From: an uncultured Pedosphaera sp.
GTDB taxonomy: Bacteria; Verrucomicrobiota; Verrucomicrobiia; Limisphaerales; Pedosphaeraceae
NCBI GenBank assembly: GCA_903918755.1
Contig: CAIXFN010000077.1
Coordinates: 1 to 43,164 of the forward strand
DNA: 43,164 bases
Reading direction: 5' to 3'
Position numbers and translations under genes: made by a program. Below are positions 8,862 through 17,352 of the stretch, one piece after another (within the stretch, counting starts at the first letter, position 1; each line of letters opens with the position of its first letter). The notes under the pieces are model-generated. The model saw only the letters and a list, made by a program, of their open reading frames with translations. It was not told the DNA's origin and made no database searches.

Positions 8862-11800
8862 CAGTAATCAATGTGAAAGTCCAAACCACCATCCGTCACC
8901 ACCCCCCGGATTGAGATCCCCTTGCAACCGGAGACGCAGAAGGGACAATAACCGATGGAACCGCAAACCTCGGCGGACCCACTGAAATCCAATTCCGGAC
9001 CGCCCGGACCGATGCCGGCCGCGACTCCCATCGTCGTTTCCACGTGGCCGCTCAGCAGACACAACAGGGATAGATCAATCGAATCCTTCTGGCGGAAACC
9101 GATTTTTCCCGTGTGCGCCCCGCCTTCATAGTATGTGGCGCACGTCACCTCGGCTTCGATATCCAATAGGCAGCTGGAGATGCCAAATAATATTTCTGAG
9201 AGCGACAACCCGCCGCCATATTCAATGTAAATACCCGTGAAACTCACCGGATTACCCAGCACATCGCCCACCTCCGGATCCACAAATTTCAAGGTATTCA
9301 GGTCGCACGCGTGGCCCGCAAAAATTCCCGCGTGCACATCCACCGGCACGCCAAAGACCACCACGCTGCCCGCCACTTTGGCGGCCAGATAATTCTCGAT
9401 TTCCCCGATGGAAAATGTGGCCCCCACTTCCTTGATACTGCACCCCTTGAAGTCGGCCTTGCCCTTGATGTCGATCAAGCCGCCGACCCCCAGCACCGCG
9501 CCGCTTTGGAGAGTCCAGCGGGCTTCAATGGTGAGTTTGAGGGGCGGACCGCCACCACTGACTCCCGCCCAGTTCAGCGGGATGTCCTTGGCCCCCAAGG
9601 TGACTTCCGCCGCGGGGGCTCCCGGGGGAATGCAATCCAATGGCGTGGACGCCGAATCCAGTTCCTTGATGTCCAGGTAGGCCTGAAAGGTCATGGCGTC
9701 CGGCAAATTCACCTGAATGTTCCCATCCAGGTGGATGCGCCGGAGGGAATCACCCTCAAAAGTCGGGGCGCCGCGGATTTTGGCCGAGGCCAGCGATTTC
9801 GTCATTTGGCCAATGCCCTTCAGCGCCTGAAGCACCCCGTCATTGCCTTGTCCCACCTGCTTCTCAATGCCATCGCGAATGGCCCGATTGATTTGATCAA
9901 AGAGCACATCCAGCAGTTGATCCAGCAAAGAGCTGCCCTCGCCAAAGAATTGCCGAAAATCCTTCTGATAGCTCCCCACGATGGGCGACCCCAGGAAAGC
10001 CATCGTGAGACGTTCGCGAATGGCGTCTTTGGCAGCGATGGGATTGGCCGTGAAGTAATCCCCCGTCGGCGTCACGGAAGTGGCGCACAGATCAGCCACC
10101 GCGCTCCCTGCCGCCTGCAGGAACGGCTGCACATTGACCGTGTTGTGCACGACATCATCCAACGCCCGCGGCAGGTCGCCCGTGGCGGAATTCAAGGTGG
10201 CCTTCACCTCCGCGAACTGCGAACGCAGATCTTTGAGTTCCAACTCAATCTGGGCGAGCGTAGGTTCCAACTCCGCCGTCAGGTCCGCCGCCGCCTGATC
10301 GGCAATATCTCCAATCAATCCCAACTCCGGCAATTGGTCCTCGACCAGCTTTTTCACCAGGGTGCTGATGACATGCCGATCCCCCTGCGCGTCCTTTTCC
10401 ACCACGCGCAGAAACAGTCCGATCGTGTCGTCGACATCGGAATAGGTATGCTGAATTTTCCCGAGCACCCCGTTGACCTGGCCGATGGCCCCGTTAACGG
10501 TGCTGATGGCACTCCCCAAACCGTTGACGGGATCGGTGACAATGCCACTCACCTTGGCTTGAAAACCGCCCGGATCGTTTTTGTAGGCGGTCGCCAATTG
10601 ATTGTAAATTTGGTCCACGACGGATCCCCCCGGTCCGGAGGAAGACAACAAGGGGCCGGCGGGATCCGCCAGCAACGGGCGGAAGAAAGGTCCGGCATCC
10701 TCCCGCAGCACGGCTTGCAAACTCTGGAAACCGCTGCTGGCGCCGGAAGTATCCAGATCTTTCGAAATAGCCTTGTGCAAGGCGTCCGTCAGCGAGTTGA
10801 TCGGTGAAAATGCCTCATCCACGGCATCATTCACAAAATCCAACACTTTGATCCGCGGCAGGGCCAGGGTGATATCCTGGGCAAAATCAAAATCCACCTT
10901 GCCCGGGGTCAGTTCCTTCAAGTTGCTATCGACATCAATCACCGGCAGGTAGGCGGTGTCCTTATGTAAACCGGTAAATTTGTGCAACAACGGACTCCAG
11001 GAAAGCGCGTAATCAAACTTCGCCACTTCGATCCAATCGCGCTGCGCCCGTGGGTGGTAATCCTCTGTTTTGGAATTCCGGTAGGCGTCTACATTCGCCA
11101 GGGTCTGGGGAAAACCGTCATGGTTCAGATCAAATTTGGCCCCGGTGAAAAAGTCGTAATTATTGCTGTCGCGCCAGCCCAGGTTGAGCCCTGAGCCGTC
11201 GGCTTTCGGCCAGCCGCCCATGACATAGACTTCGGACGAGTTGGTCCCGGTGGGCCGCACATGCAAATGCACCTTCACTTCCCCGAAAAAGGGCGTTTTG
11301 ATTTTGCCGGCGATATTGTAAAAGCCTTCATCGGGCCGGTGCGGGCTGGCATAATTGTTAAAATACGAATCCCCCGATGTGGCCAGTGTAAAGGTGCTGT
11401 TGCCCGGCCCTTGGAGGTTCAAAGCGGGTGGCGGCGCGAACCGCGAATTGCAGCCTTGCAACGCCATTGCCGCCGTCGTCAGGTTGCCATCCGCCTGGAA
11501 ACCCAGGAGGGCATGGAAGGCCTGCGGGATAAACGGCAGTTTGGTTTCGACGCCCAGCACCAAAAAGCGGGTCGCCGTGTCGCACACTTCGGTGGCCAGC
11601 GGACGGAAATCAATGGTCTGCGGAACGATGTCCGTGTTCCAGTAGGCCATGTGGTCGGGGGGGCTATTCGCAGGCACGCGGGCGGAATCCAGCCCTCCCC
11701 GGCAAAAGAACTGCATGCGCTCAAAATTCTGGGTAAAGTCCGCCGGATACGGCAGTTTCACGCTGCCATCAGTCCGGGACTCGTGGGTCTGGCTGTCCAA

Positions 11801-14800
11801 AAAGGAGAGGCGATAGCTGGTGAAGGTGAATTTATAGCCATACAGCGTAAGGTTCGGCGGAAAGGAGGCGGCTTCATGAATGCCACTGACCCCGCCATAC
11901 CGGACATAATACTTGGCCCGATCGGTTAGCGGATACGAGTCGATTTGGACGCCGGCGAGGTAACTCCGGCCGGTGGCGGGACGGCGGAAATTCAAGCCCG
12001 CGTAATTCGCCTGGCCGTTCGCGTAGTCGGCCGGATGATCCGGACTTTCGCGTAAATCGGGCGTTGTCGCATTACCCACCCCGGTGAAAAGCATTGCGGG
12101 AGCCTGTTCCTCCGGTGGCAGAGCAAACTGCCCCCCCAGAACGAAGGTTCCTGGCATCCGGTACACGCCGGCACTCACGGGACTGGTTTCCTGGGCATAG
12201 CTGGTCCCGCCGGCGAATCCCCACTTCAGTCCGGCGGGCGGGATCGCTCCAAATCCTAGCAATCCGCCTTCCGGAGTGAATTGCAAACTTCCGCTGTCCG
12301 AGGTGAATGCCAGTGAGGTCTTCCCGATGGTTGCCCCGCTGCAATTGGTGTCGCCACAATCCTGCGAATAGACCACCGGCACCGCTCCCACCACCGGCAA
12401 ACTGCTGGCACTGGGGTCAATCTTATCATTCAGGATGCTCAAAAAGGCCCCCGCTCCCACAGTGATCTGGTTCCCGGAGACCCGGCCCGCATACGGGAAA
12501 TGCGGACGCAATTCCGGGGGATTCAAGGCCACTTGCGTGGTCAGTTGCGCCACGCCGTTGGTGTCAGCCGTCACCACGACGGAGGCGCCGGCCGCCAGGC
12601 TGAGATTGCGGTAGTAACCGTCGTTGGAAACCCGCGTCGCCGAGCTGGGATCCGTGAGGGTGGTGCGCACCCCATCCAGAAAGTCATCCTCACTTTGGCG
12701 GGCAAAATACAGCGGATTGGGCCCTGGCAACAGAATCTGGCCGCCGTTCACCACCCAATGCAGCGAGGAGGCGCCAACCCAAAAGGGCTTGGTTTCCTCA
12801 ATCGCCCAAAGGGGTCCCGCCATGACCAGTTCGGCCGACTGCGGATGCAGACTGGCATCCAAAGTCTGGTTGAAAAAAGTGATTTGATTGGTGGCCACAT
12901 GATTCGTTACACCGTTGGCCACCGCCAGACCCAGGGGCAATTGCAGTTGTACGGTCCCGTGGATCCCCACCCCGCGCGCCATGACCACATTGGTGCGGAT
13001 ATAGCAGATGTTCTGGCTGCAATCCACATCTGGGATTGGCCCGAACAAGCTGATGCCGGGCAGCAATTCCGTGGCATTCCCATCGTCCCCCAGCACCGCC
13101 ACCAAAGTCGTGCCGTTGCCATAGTGGTAGGCGGGATTGGCTACCAGGGTGCCGGAATTCGCATTGACCGCAAGTTGGGTGTCGAAACCGCCGATGTCGT
13201 TGTTGCCTCGCGCCGGATTGTTTCCCACGGAGGTGAAGGTGGTGTCGTTGCTGTCGAAAAACAGATGTCCGTTAAAATGCAACCAAGTGCTCAGCGTCAA
13301 GTCATTTTCCTCGTCGGTTACCATCGTGCCACCATCGGGCAGGTGCGAAAAGACCACGCTCGCGGAATAGCGATCGCTCACGGATTGCAACTGGTTCGCC
13401 GGCGTCACATTCAACACGGTCGAGAAGGTCACCACAGCACCCGGATTTGGCGGTGCGGAGGCATTGTATGCGCTCAGGGTCAGCGCATTCACCAACGCCG
13501 CGGGTGTTTGCAAGGGCACCGCAACACTCCCGGCATCCTGCACCGTCGCGGCCAGCGTGGCGGTCACCCCCAGAGGCGCAGGGGCATCGCCGTAGTCGTA
13601 AAAACGCCGGAGCGTCGCCTGCGCGGGCACCGGAAAGGAACTGTAAGCGGGACTGTTCTGAATCGACCACAGCCGCCCGTAAGCCGCGTAGTCGAGGGAA
13701 CCCAGCAAATACTGGCTGCCGTCCCCAATGCGGGCGAGCGATCCCGTCCGGGTCAACACCCCGCTGGCAGTGCCATCGGACAATCCCGCCAAATCCGTGG
13801 CTACATTTCCACCGGCTTCATCAAATTCATAGGCGGATACCAACCCTGGCTCGGTGCCAGTCAGGGGTAAATGCGCATACTGGTTGATCTGGGCGGGCGT
13901 CAGGGCGGTATTCCAAATGGACGCGTGGTCCAGTTGCCCATTGAAAAATTGCCCGCTTCCCCCCACATAAGTGCCCAGGCGCACATCAGTCAAAGTCATG
14001 GTTGGCCCGGGATTATTATTCCAAGGTTGGGTGTTCACCAACTGACCATCGATGAACGTGCGACCGGAGGTGGTATCCACCACGAAGGCCACATGATGCC
14101 ACTGGCCATCCGCGACAAACCGGTCGCTCGCGCTGGAAAAACCGGGCTCCACATAGTCCGTCAAATCCGCGTAATACCACGGCGCGAGTCGTCCCGCGTT
14201 CAAGGCCAGCGCCCAACCGGCTCCGACTCCTCCCTGGTATTTGGTCATGATGCCGGGATAGGCACCAACGGCTTGGCTGGTCTTGATCCACGTCATCAGC
14301 GTGATCGGAAGCGAATTCTGGGCGTCTTGATGCGGAATATCGATCTGATCGGAGATTCCATTGCATTTGAGGGCCGTGCCCGCCACCGGCGCCAGCACGA
14401 CGGGTGCAGTGGAGGGGATCCAGGGCGGTGTTCCCGCGAGACTGAGCGGGTGGGCATTGTTCACCGCATCCCGGGCGACATTCCCCAACCCGTCGTCCAA
14501 ATGCCACAACGACAGCAACCCGGCTTCCTGGCCCGAAAGCACCCGGTGCTTCATATAATTCAGCGCATCCAAGCTCAGCGCCTCGCTCCAAATGGAAACC
14601 TCATCGATTTCGCCCCGGAAGGATGGAACAAAATTATCCAAACGACCGATCAGCAGGGGTTCGGTCGATGTCGAAACTCCCGGTGAGCGGGTCCACCCGC
14701 GGGCATCCCGCTGGCCGCCATCCACCACCACCCGCGCTCCATTGCCATCCACCACGAACGCCACGTGATGCCAGGCGCCATCGGCAATCAGCCCCCCGTC

Positions 14801-15142
14801 CAAGCCCTGACCGCCATCCCAGACATAATCGGAAGGATCCCGAAAATACCACGCGCGCACGTGCCCATTGTAAAGGTAAACCGACCAACCGTTGAGGGAG
14901 GAGGATTTGTAATGGCTGGCAATGCCCCGGATGAAAGTGTCCTGATTGGTGGTGCGGACCCAGGCCGTAACGGTGAGTGGAAAGGAGTTGAACGCGGCGC
15001 CCGCGGTGATTTGCGCGAACGCATTGGTGCCATCAAACCTCAAAGCAGTGCCGGCCGCCGCGGCGCCCTCGCCCATCCAAAAGCATCCGCAAATGAGAGC
15101 GCTGATGGCAAAACTTCGAAACCATATTAATTTCTGTTTCAT
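8861..15142 (-). CDS. giant secreted protein with two LamG domains, helical core and Cys-containing beta tail
   Basis: Encodes 2093 residues. The signal peptide is about residues 1-30. Two concanavalin-like LamG domains lie at about 30-245 and 250-455. Both carry the typical WVRTTNQ/WIKTSQ strand, the WHHVAFVVD strand, and an IDEVSIW or LDHASIW strand. Residues 455-1430 are beta-rich without a recognised family. Residues of about 1430-1790 are strongly helical, with long amphipathic stretches such as LTAELEPTLAQIELELKDLR that could form a coiled coil. The last 300 residues return to amphipathic beta strands and end with several cysteines (GYCPFCVSGCKGI). No catalytic motif is seen. It is the first gene of the block, preceded by an AT-rich region that it shares with aroE. 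The LamG modules suggest glycan or protein binding; the whole could be a surface structure or adhesin. Confidence 0.8.
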   Translation of the reverse strand: MKQKLIWFRSFAISALICGCFWMGEGAAAAGTALRFDGTNAFAQITAGAAFNSFPLTVTAWVRTTNQDTFIRGIASHYKSSSLNGWSVYLYNGHVRAWYFRDPSDYVWDGGQGLDGGLIADGAWHHVAFVVDGNGARVVVDGGQRDARGWTRSPGVSTSTEPLLIGRLDNFVPSFRGEIDEVSIWSEALSLDALNYMKHRVLSGQEAGLLSLWHLDDGLGNVARDAVNNAHPLSLAGTPPWIPSTAPVVLAPVAGTALKCNGISDQIDIPHQDAQNSLPITLMTWIKTSQAVGAYPGIMTKYQGGVGAGWALALNAGRLAPWYYADLTDYVEPGFSSASDRFVADGQWHHVAFVVDTTSGRTFIDGQLVNTQPWNNNPGPTMTLTDVRLGTYVGGSGQFFNGQLDHASIWNTALTPAQINQYAHLPLTGTEPGLVSAYEFDEAGGNVATDLAGLSDGTASGVLTRTGSLARIGDGSQYLLGSLDYAAYGRLWSIQNSPAYSSFPVPAQATLRRFYDYGDAPAPLGVTATLAATVQDAGSVAVPLQTPAALVNALTLSAYNASAPPNPGAVVTFSTVLNVTPANQLQSVSDRYSASVVFSHLPDGGTMVTDEENDLTLSTWLHFNGHLFFDSNDTTFTSVGNNPARGNNDIGGFDTQLAVNANSGTLVANPAYHYGNGTTLVAVLGDDGNATELLPGISLFGPIPDVDCSQNICYIRTNVVMARGVGIHGTVQLQLPLGLAVANGVTNHVATNQITFFNQTLDASLHPQSAELVMAGPLWAIEETKPFWVGASSLHWVVNGGQILLPGPNPLYFARQSEDDFLDGVRTTLTDPSSATRVSNDGYYRNLSLAAGASVVVTADTNGVAQLTTQVALNPPELRPHFPYAGRVSGNQITVGAGAFLSILNDKIDPSASSLPVVGAVPVVYSQDCGDTNCSGATIGKTSLAFTSDSGSLQFTPEGGLLGFGAIPPAGLKWGFAGGTSYAQETSPVSAGVYRMPGTFVLGGQFALPPEEQAPAMLFTGVGNATTPDLRESPDHPADYANGQANYAGLNFRRPATGRSYLAGVQIDSYPLTDRAKYYVRYGGVSGIHEAASFPPNLTLYGYKFTFTSYRLSFLDSQTHESRTDGSVKLPYPADFTQNFERMQFFCRGGLDSARVPANSPPDHMAYWNTDIVPQTIDFRPLATEVCDTATRFLVLGVETKLPFIPQAFHALLGFQADGNLTTAAMALQGCNSRFAPPPALNLQGPGNSTFTLATSGDSYFNNYASPHRPDEGFYNIAGKIKTPFFGEVKVHLHVRPTGTNSSEVYVMGGWPKADGSGLNLGWRDSNNYDFFTGAKFDLNHDGFPQTLANVDAYRNSKTEDYHPRAQRDWIEVAKFDYALSWSPLLHKFTGLHKDTAYLPVIDVDSNLKELTPGKVDFDFAQDITLALPRIKVLDFVNDAVDEAFSPINSLTDALHKAISKDLDTSGASSGFQSLQAVLREDAGPFFRPLLADPAGPLLSSSGPGGSVVDQIYNQLATAYKNDPGGFQAKVSGIVTDPVNGLGSAISTVNGAIGQVNGVLGKIQHTYSDVDDTIGLFLRVVEKDAQGDRHVISTLVKKLVEDQLPELGLIGDIADQAAADLTAELEPTLAQIELELKDLRSQFAEVKATLNSATGDLPRALDDVVHNTVNVQPFLQAAGSAVADLCATSVTPTGDYFTANPIAAKDAIRERLTMAFLGSPIVGSYQKDFRQFFGEGSSLLDQLLDVLFDQINRAIRDGIEKQVGQGNDGVLQALKGIGQMTKSLASAKIRGAPTFEGDSLRRIHLDGNIQVNLPDAMTFQAYLDIKELDSASTPLDCIPPGAPAAEVTLGAKDIPLNWAGVSGGGPPLKLTIEARWTLQSGAVLGVGGLIDIKGKADFKGCSIKEVGATFSIGEIENYLAAKVAGSVVVFGVPVDVHAGIFAGHACDLNTLKFVDPEVGDVLGNPVSFTGIYIEYGGGLSLSEILFGISSCLLDIEAEVTCATYYEGGAHTGKIGFRQKDSIDLSLLCLLSGHVETTMGVAAGIGPGGPELDFSGSAEVCGSIGYCPFCVSGCKGISIRGVVTDGGLDFHIDY

Positions 15143-15286
15143 AGGACACTGAATTCAGAACTGCCTGGCACGGCCCTTCACCTAGGTAAGAAGATTAGCG
15201 AATCATTGATTACAAAAAATTTCAAGTTTTTTGCTTTTGCCGCTGCGCTCCGCCCCGGGCGTACCGGGCGGGCGACAATTTGCCCT
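15143..15286. promoter_or_regulatory. divergent intergenic region between the giant secreted gene and aroE
   Basis: The AT-rich stretch at 15190-15235 (for example ATTACAAAAAATTTCAAG) is the natural place for the promoter of the minus-strand secretion block. I could not pick out a convincing -35/-10 pair for that direction. A GC-rich self-complementary patch (CCCGG GCGTA CCGGG, near 15254-15268) separates it from the aroE promoter. Confidence 0.35.
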
Positions 15287-15314
15287 TTGAACTTCAATTT
15301 TCCGGCCTTATAAC
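15287..15314 (+). promoter_or_regulatory. candidate sigma-70 promoter of aroE (leaderless)
   Basis: TTGAAC (15287-15292), a 16-nt spacer and TATAAC (15309-15314) form a good sigma-70 promoter. Transcription would start about 7 nt after the -10, at or beside 15321, which is the A of the aroE ATG. The message would have essentially no 5' leader, which fits the absence of a ribosome site there. Confidence 0.55.
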
Positions 15315-15320
15315 CAACGC

Positions 15321-16244
15321 ATGTCCACCGGGACCATGCCACCGCTGAATGCCGCCACGCGCTATTGCGCGGTCTGGGGGCATCCCATCCGCCATTCGGC
15401 GTCGCCGGCCATGCAAAACGCCGGTCTCGCCGCCCTCGGCTTGGACTGGCGCTATCTGGCTTTCGATGTCCGACCGGAACAACTGGCGACCGCGCTGGAG
15501 GGCGCCCGGGCCATGCGATTTATTGGCCTCAATCTCACCGTTCCCCACAAACTGCTGGCTCTGGAATTGGTGGATGTGCTGGACGAGTCGGCGCGGATTT
15601 GGGGCGCGGTCAACACCATCCGCTTTGAAGGCCGGGATGAAGCCGGCATCTGGCGGCCTTTGGCCGCCTTCGCCGACGCGCTCCCGGAGTCCGTGCGCAG
15701 TCACGGGTTCAATACGGACGCCGGCGCCCTCGCCACCTCGCTCCGCGAGGATCTGGGCATCGCCCTGGCAGGCGCCCGGGTGCTGCTCCTCGGTGCCGGC
15801 GGCGCCGGCCGGGCGGCGGCCTTGAAACTGGCGTCGGAAAACGTCGCCTGCCTCTACCTGGTGAATCGCACCATTACCAAAGCCACCGAACTGGCGTCGG
15901 AGATTCAGACGCGTCACCCAGGCCTGCGAGTCCAGGTGGGGTATCCGACGGAAACCGTGGATTTGGTGATCAATGCCACCTCTTACGGCCTCAAACCCGG
16001 CGATAGATCGCCGCTGGAGGGCGCGGATTTCCGACTGACCCAGACGGGTGCGGTTTACGACATGATTTACCGCCCGGCCGAAACCCCCTTGCTGCGGGCC
16101 GCCCAAGCCGCAGGCTGTCGGACCGCCAACGGACTGGGCATGCTCCTGCACCAGGGCGCTGACGCCTTGGAAATCTGGACTGGTCAACCGGCACCGCGGG
16201 CCATCATGCGCGCGGCCTTGGAAAGGAATATCTATGGCGTTTAG
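15321..16244 (+). CDS. aroE: shikimate dehydrogenase
   Basis: Reduces 3-dehydroshikimate to shikimate with NADPH in the common aromatic amino acid pathway; cytosolic. The 307-residue product has the N-terminal substrate domain (WGHPIRHSASPAMQNAG) and the catalytic Lys at K77 in NLTVPHK. GAVNTI and GFNTDAGAL with catalytic Asp D133 follow, then the Rossmann motif GAGGAGRAAALKLA, NRT, and the late INATSYGLKPGD and MIYRPAETPLL motifs. Roughly 20 extra residues sit between GAVNTI and GFNTD compared with typical AroE. The start at 15321 fits a leaderless message; ATG 15336 (MPPLNAATRY) is an alternative that still covers the domain. The 3' end overlaps the prepilin peptidase gene by 11 nt, implying one transcript. 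Confidence 0.93.
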   Translation: MSTGTMPPLNAATRYCAVWGHPIRHSASPAMQNAGLAALGLDWRYLAFDVRPEQLATALEGARAMRFIGLNLTVPHKLLALELVDVLDESARIWGAVNTIRFEGRDEAGIWRPLAAFADALPESVRSHGFNTDAGALATSLREDLGIALAGARVLLLGAGGAGRAAALKLASENVACLYLVNRTITKATELASEIQTRHPGLRVQVGYPTETVDLVINATSYGLKPGDRSPLEGADFRLTQTGAVYDMIYRPAETPLLRAAQAAGCRTANGLGMLLHQGADALEIWTGQPAPRAIMRAALERNIYGV

Positions 16245-17352
16245 CGCCTACTTCGACCCCGACACCTGGGCCCGTGTCCCGTTTCATTTCTGGTCGGTGG
16301 TTTTTTTTGTTTTTGGCACGGTGGTGGGCAGCTTCCTCAACGTTTGCATTCACCGCATGCCGCTCGGGGAAAGCGTGGTTTTTCCGCCCTCCCACTGTCC
16401 GCATTGCCGGTACGGCATCCCTTGGTTTCTCAATCTGCCGCTGGCCACCTGGCTTTACCTGCGGGGCCGCTGCGCGAACTGTGGGGCCCCCTTCTCCATC
16501 CGCTACTTTTTGGTGGAATTGCTCACCGGCGTGCTCTTCCTGGGCAGTTGGCTGTGTTCCGGTCACGATTCCGCGGCGGTCGCCTTCGTGGATTGCATTC
16601 TGATCGCCGGGCTGATCGTCGCCACCTTCATCGATCTCGAGCACCTGATCATTCCCGATGAAATCACCCTTGGCGGCGTCGGGGCAGGTCTTTTGGCTTC
16701 GTTTCTCGTTCCCCGGTTGCATCAGGTGACTTCTCTGGCGGACTCGCTCCAACAAAGCTTTATCGGCGCGCTCTTCGGGGGTGGGTTGGTCTATGGCGTG
16801 TTACGCGCGGGTAAATGGGCTTTCGGCCGCGAAGTCATCCCCCTGCCCCCCGCCAGCCGGGTCATCTTCAGTGAAACCGCCCTGGTTTTGGATGATCGCC
16901 AGATCCCCTACGAGGAGGTTTTTTATCGGGATTCCGACGTCGTTAAACTGCGGGCGGAACGGGCGGAGTTGTTCGACCGCTGCTATCTGGACGTGGAAAT
17001 CCTGCTCAGCCCCTCAAAGCTGTACATCAACGAAGAAGAATTTGAACCCGAGAACGTCCCTTACCTGGAAGTCACCACCTCAAAACTTTACCTGCCGCGG
17101 GAGGCAATGGGGCTCGGCGATGCCAAGTTCATGGCTGGTATCGGGGCTTTCCTGGGCTGGCCGGGAGTGGTGTTTTCCCTCTTCGCCAGTTCAGTTTTGG
17201 GTTCCATTATCGGGATCACCATCATCGCGGTCCGTCGGCAATCGCGGTCTACGCAGATTCCCTACGGCCCCTATATCGCGCTGGCAGCCCTCATCTGGAT
17301 CTTTGCCCACACGGAAATCGTGCGGCTATTCCACTTGTGGATCGGGCGCTGA
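16234..17352 (+). CDS. pilD: prepilin peptidase / N-methyltransferase (A24 family)
   Basis: An inner-membrane aspartyl protease that removes the leader of type IV pilins or type II secretion pseudopilins and methylates the new N-terminus. The N-terminal methyltransferase-type segment has GSFLNVCIHRMP and the zinc-type pairs C55/C58 and C80/C83. The protease part has D134 in FIDLEHLIIPDE and the GxGD motif GLGDAKFM with D296. The 372-residue length exceeds the usual 250-290. An insert of about 95 charged residues (196-290) lies between the two catalytic aspartates and is presumably cytosolic. It overlaps aroE by 11 nt at its start and the convergent permease gene by 27 nt at its end. No pilin genes are in the window. 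Confidence 0.92.
   Translation: MAFSAYFDPDTWARVPFHFWSVVFFVFGTVVGSFLNVCIHRMPLGESVVFPPSHCPHCRYGIPWFLNLPLATWLYLRGRCANCGAPFSIRYFLVELLTGVLFLGSWLCSGHDSAAVAFVDCILIAGLIVATFIDLEHLIIPDEITLGGVGAGLLASFLVPRLHQVTSLADSLQQSFIGALFGGGLVYGVLRAGKWAFGREVIPLPPASRVIFSETALVLDDRQIPYEEVFYRDSDVVKLRAERAELFDRCYLDVEILLSPSKLYINEEEFEPENVPYLEVTTSKLYLPREAMGLGDAKFMAGIGAFLGWPGVVFSLFASSVLGSIIGITIIAVRRQSRSTQIPYGPYIALAALIWIFAHTEIVRLFHLWIGR

Noticed and set aside
9311-10807. 498-codon plus-strand open frame inside the giant LamG gene
   Set aside because: Antisense shadow with no family features; the minus-strand frame is continuous over 2093 codons with domain order and signal peptide.
12500-13870. 456-codon plus-strand open frame inside the giant LamG gene
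   Set aside because: Composition (His, Gln, Arg, Gly) is typical of a reverse shadow; no start signal.
2343-15142. Sulfatase-type CxPxR motif in the secreted proteins upstream of the FGE
   Set aside because: Cys-containing candidates were read (for example CKPLA, CIPPG, CRRRP) and none fits CxPxR.
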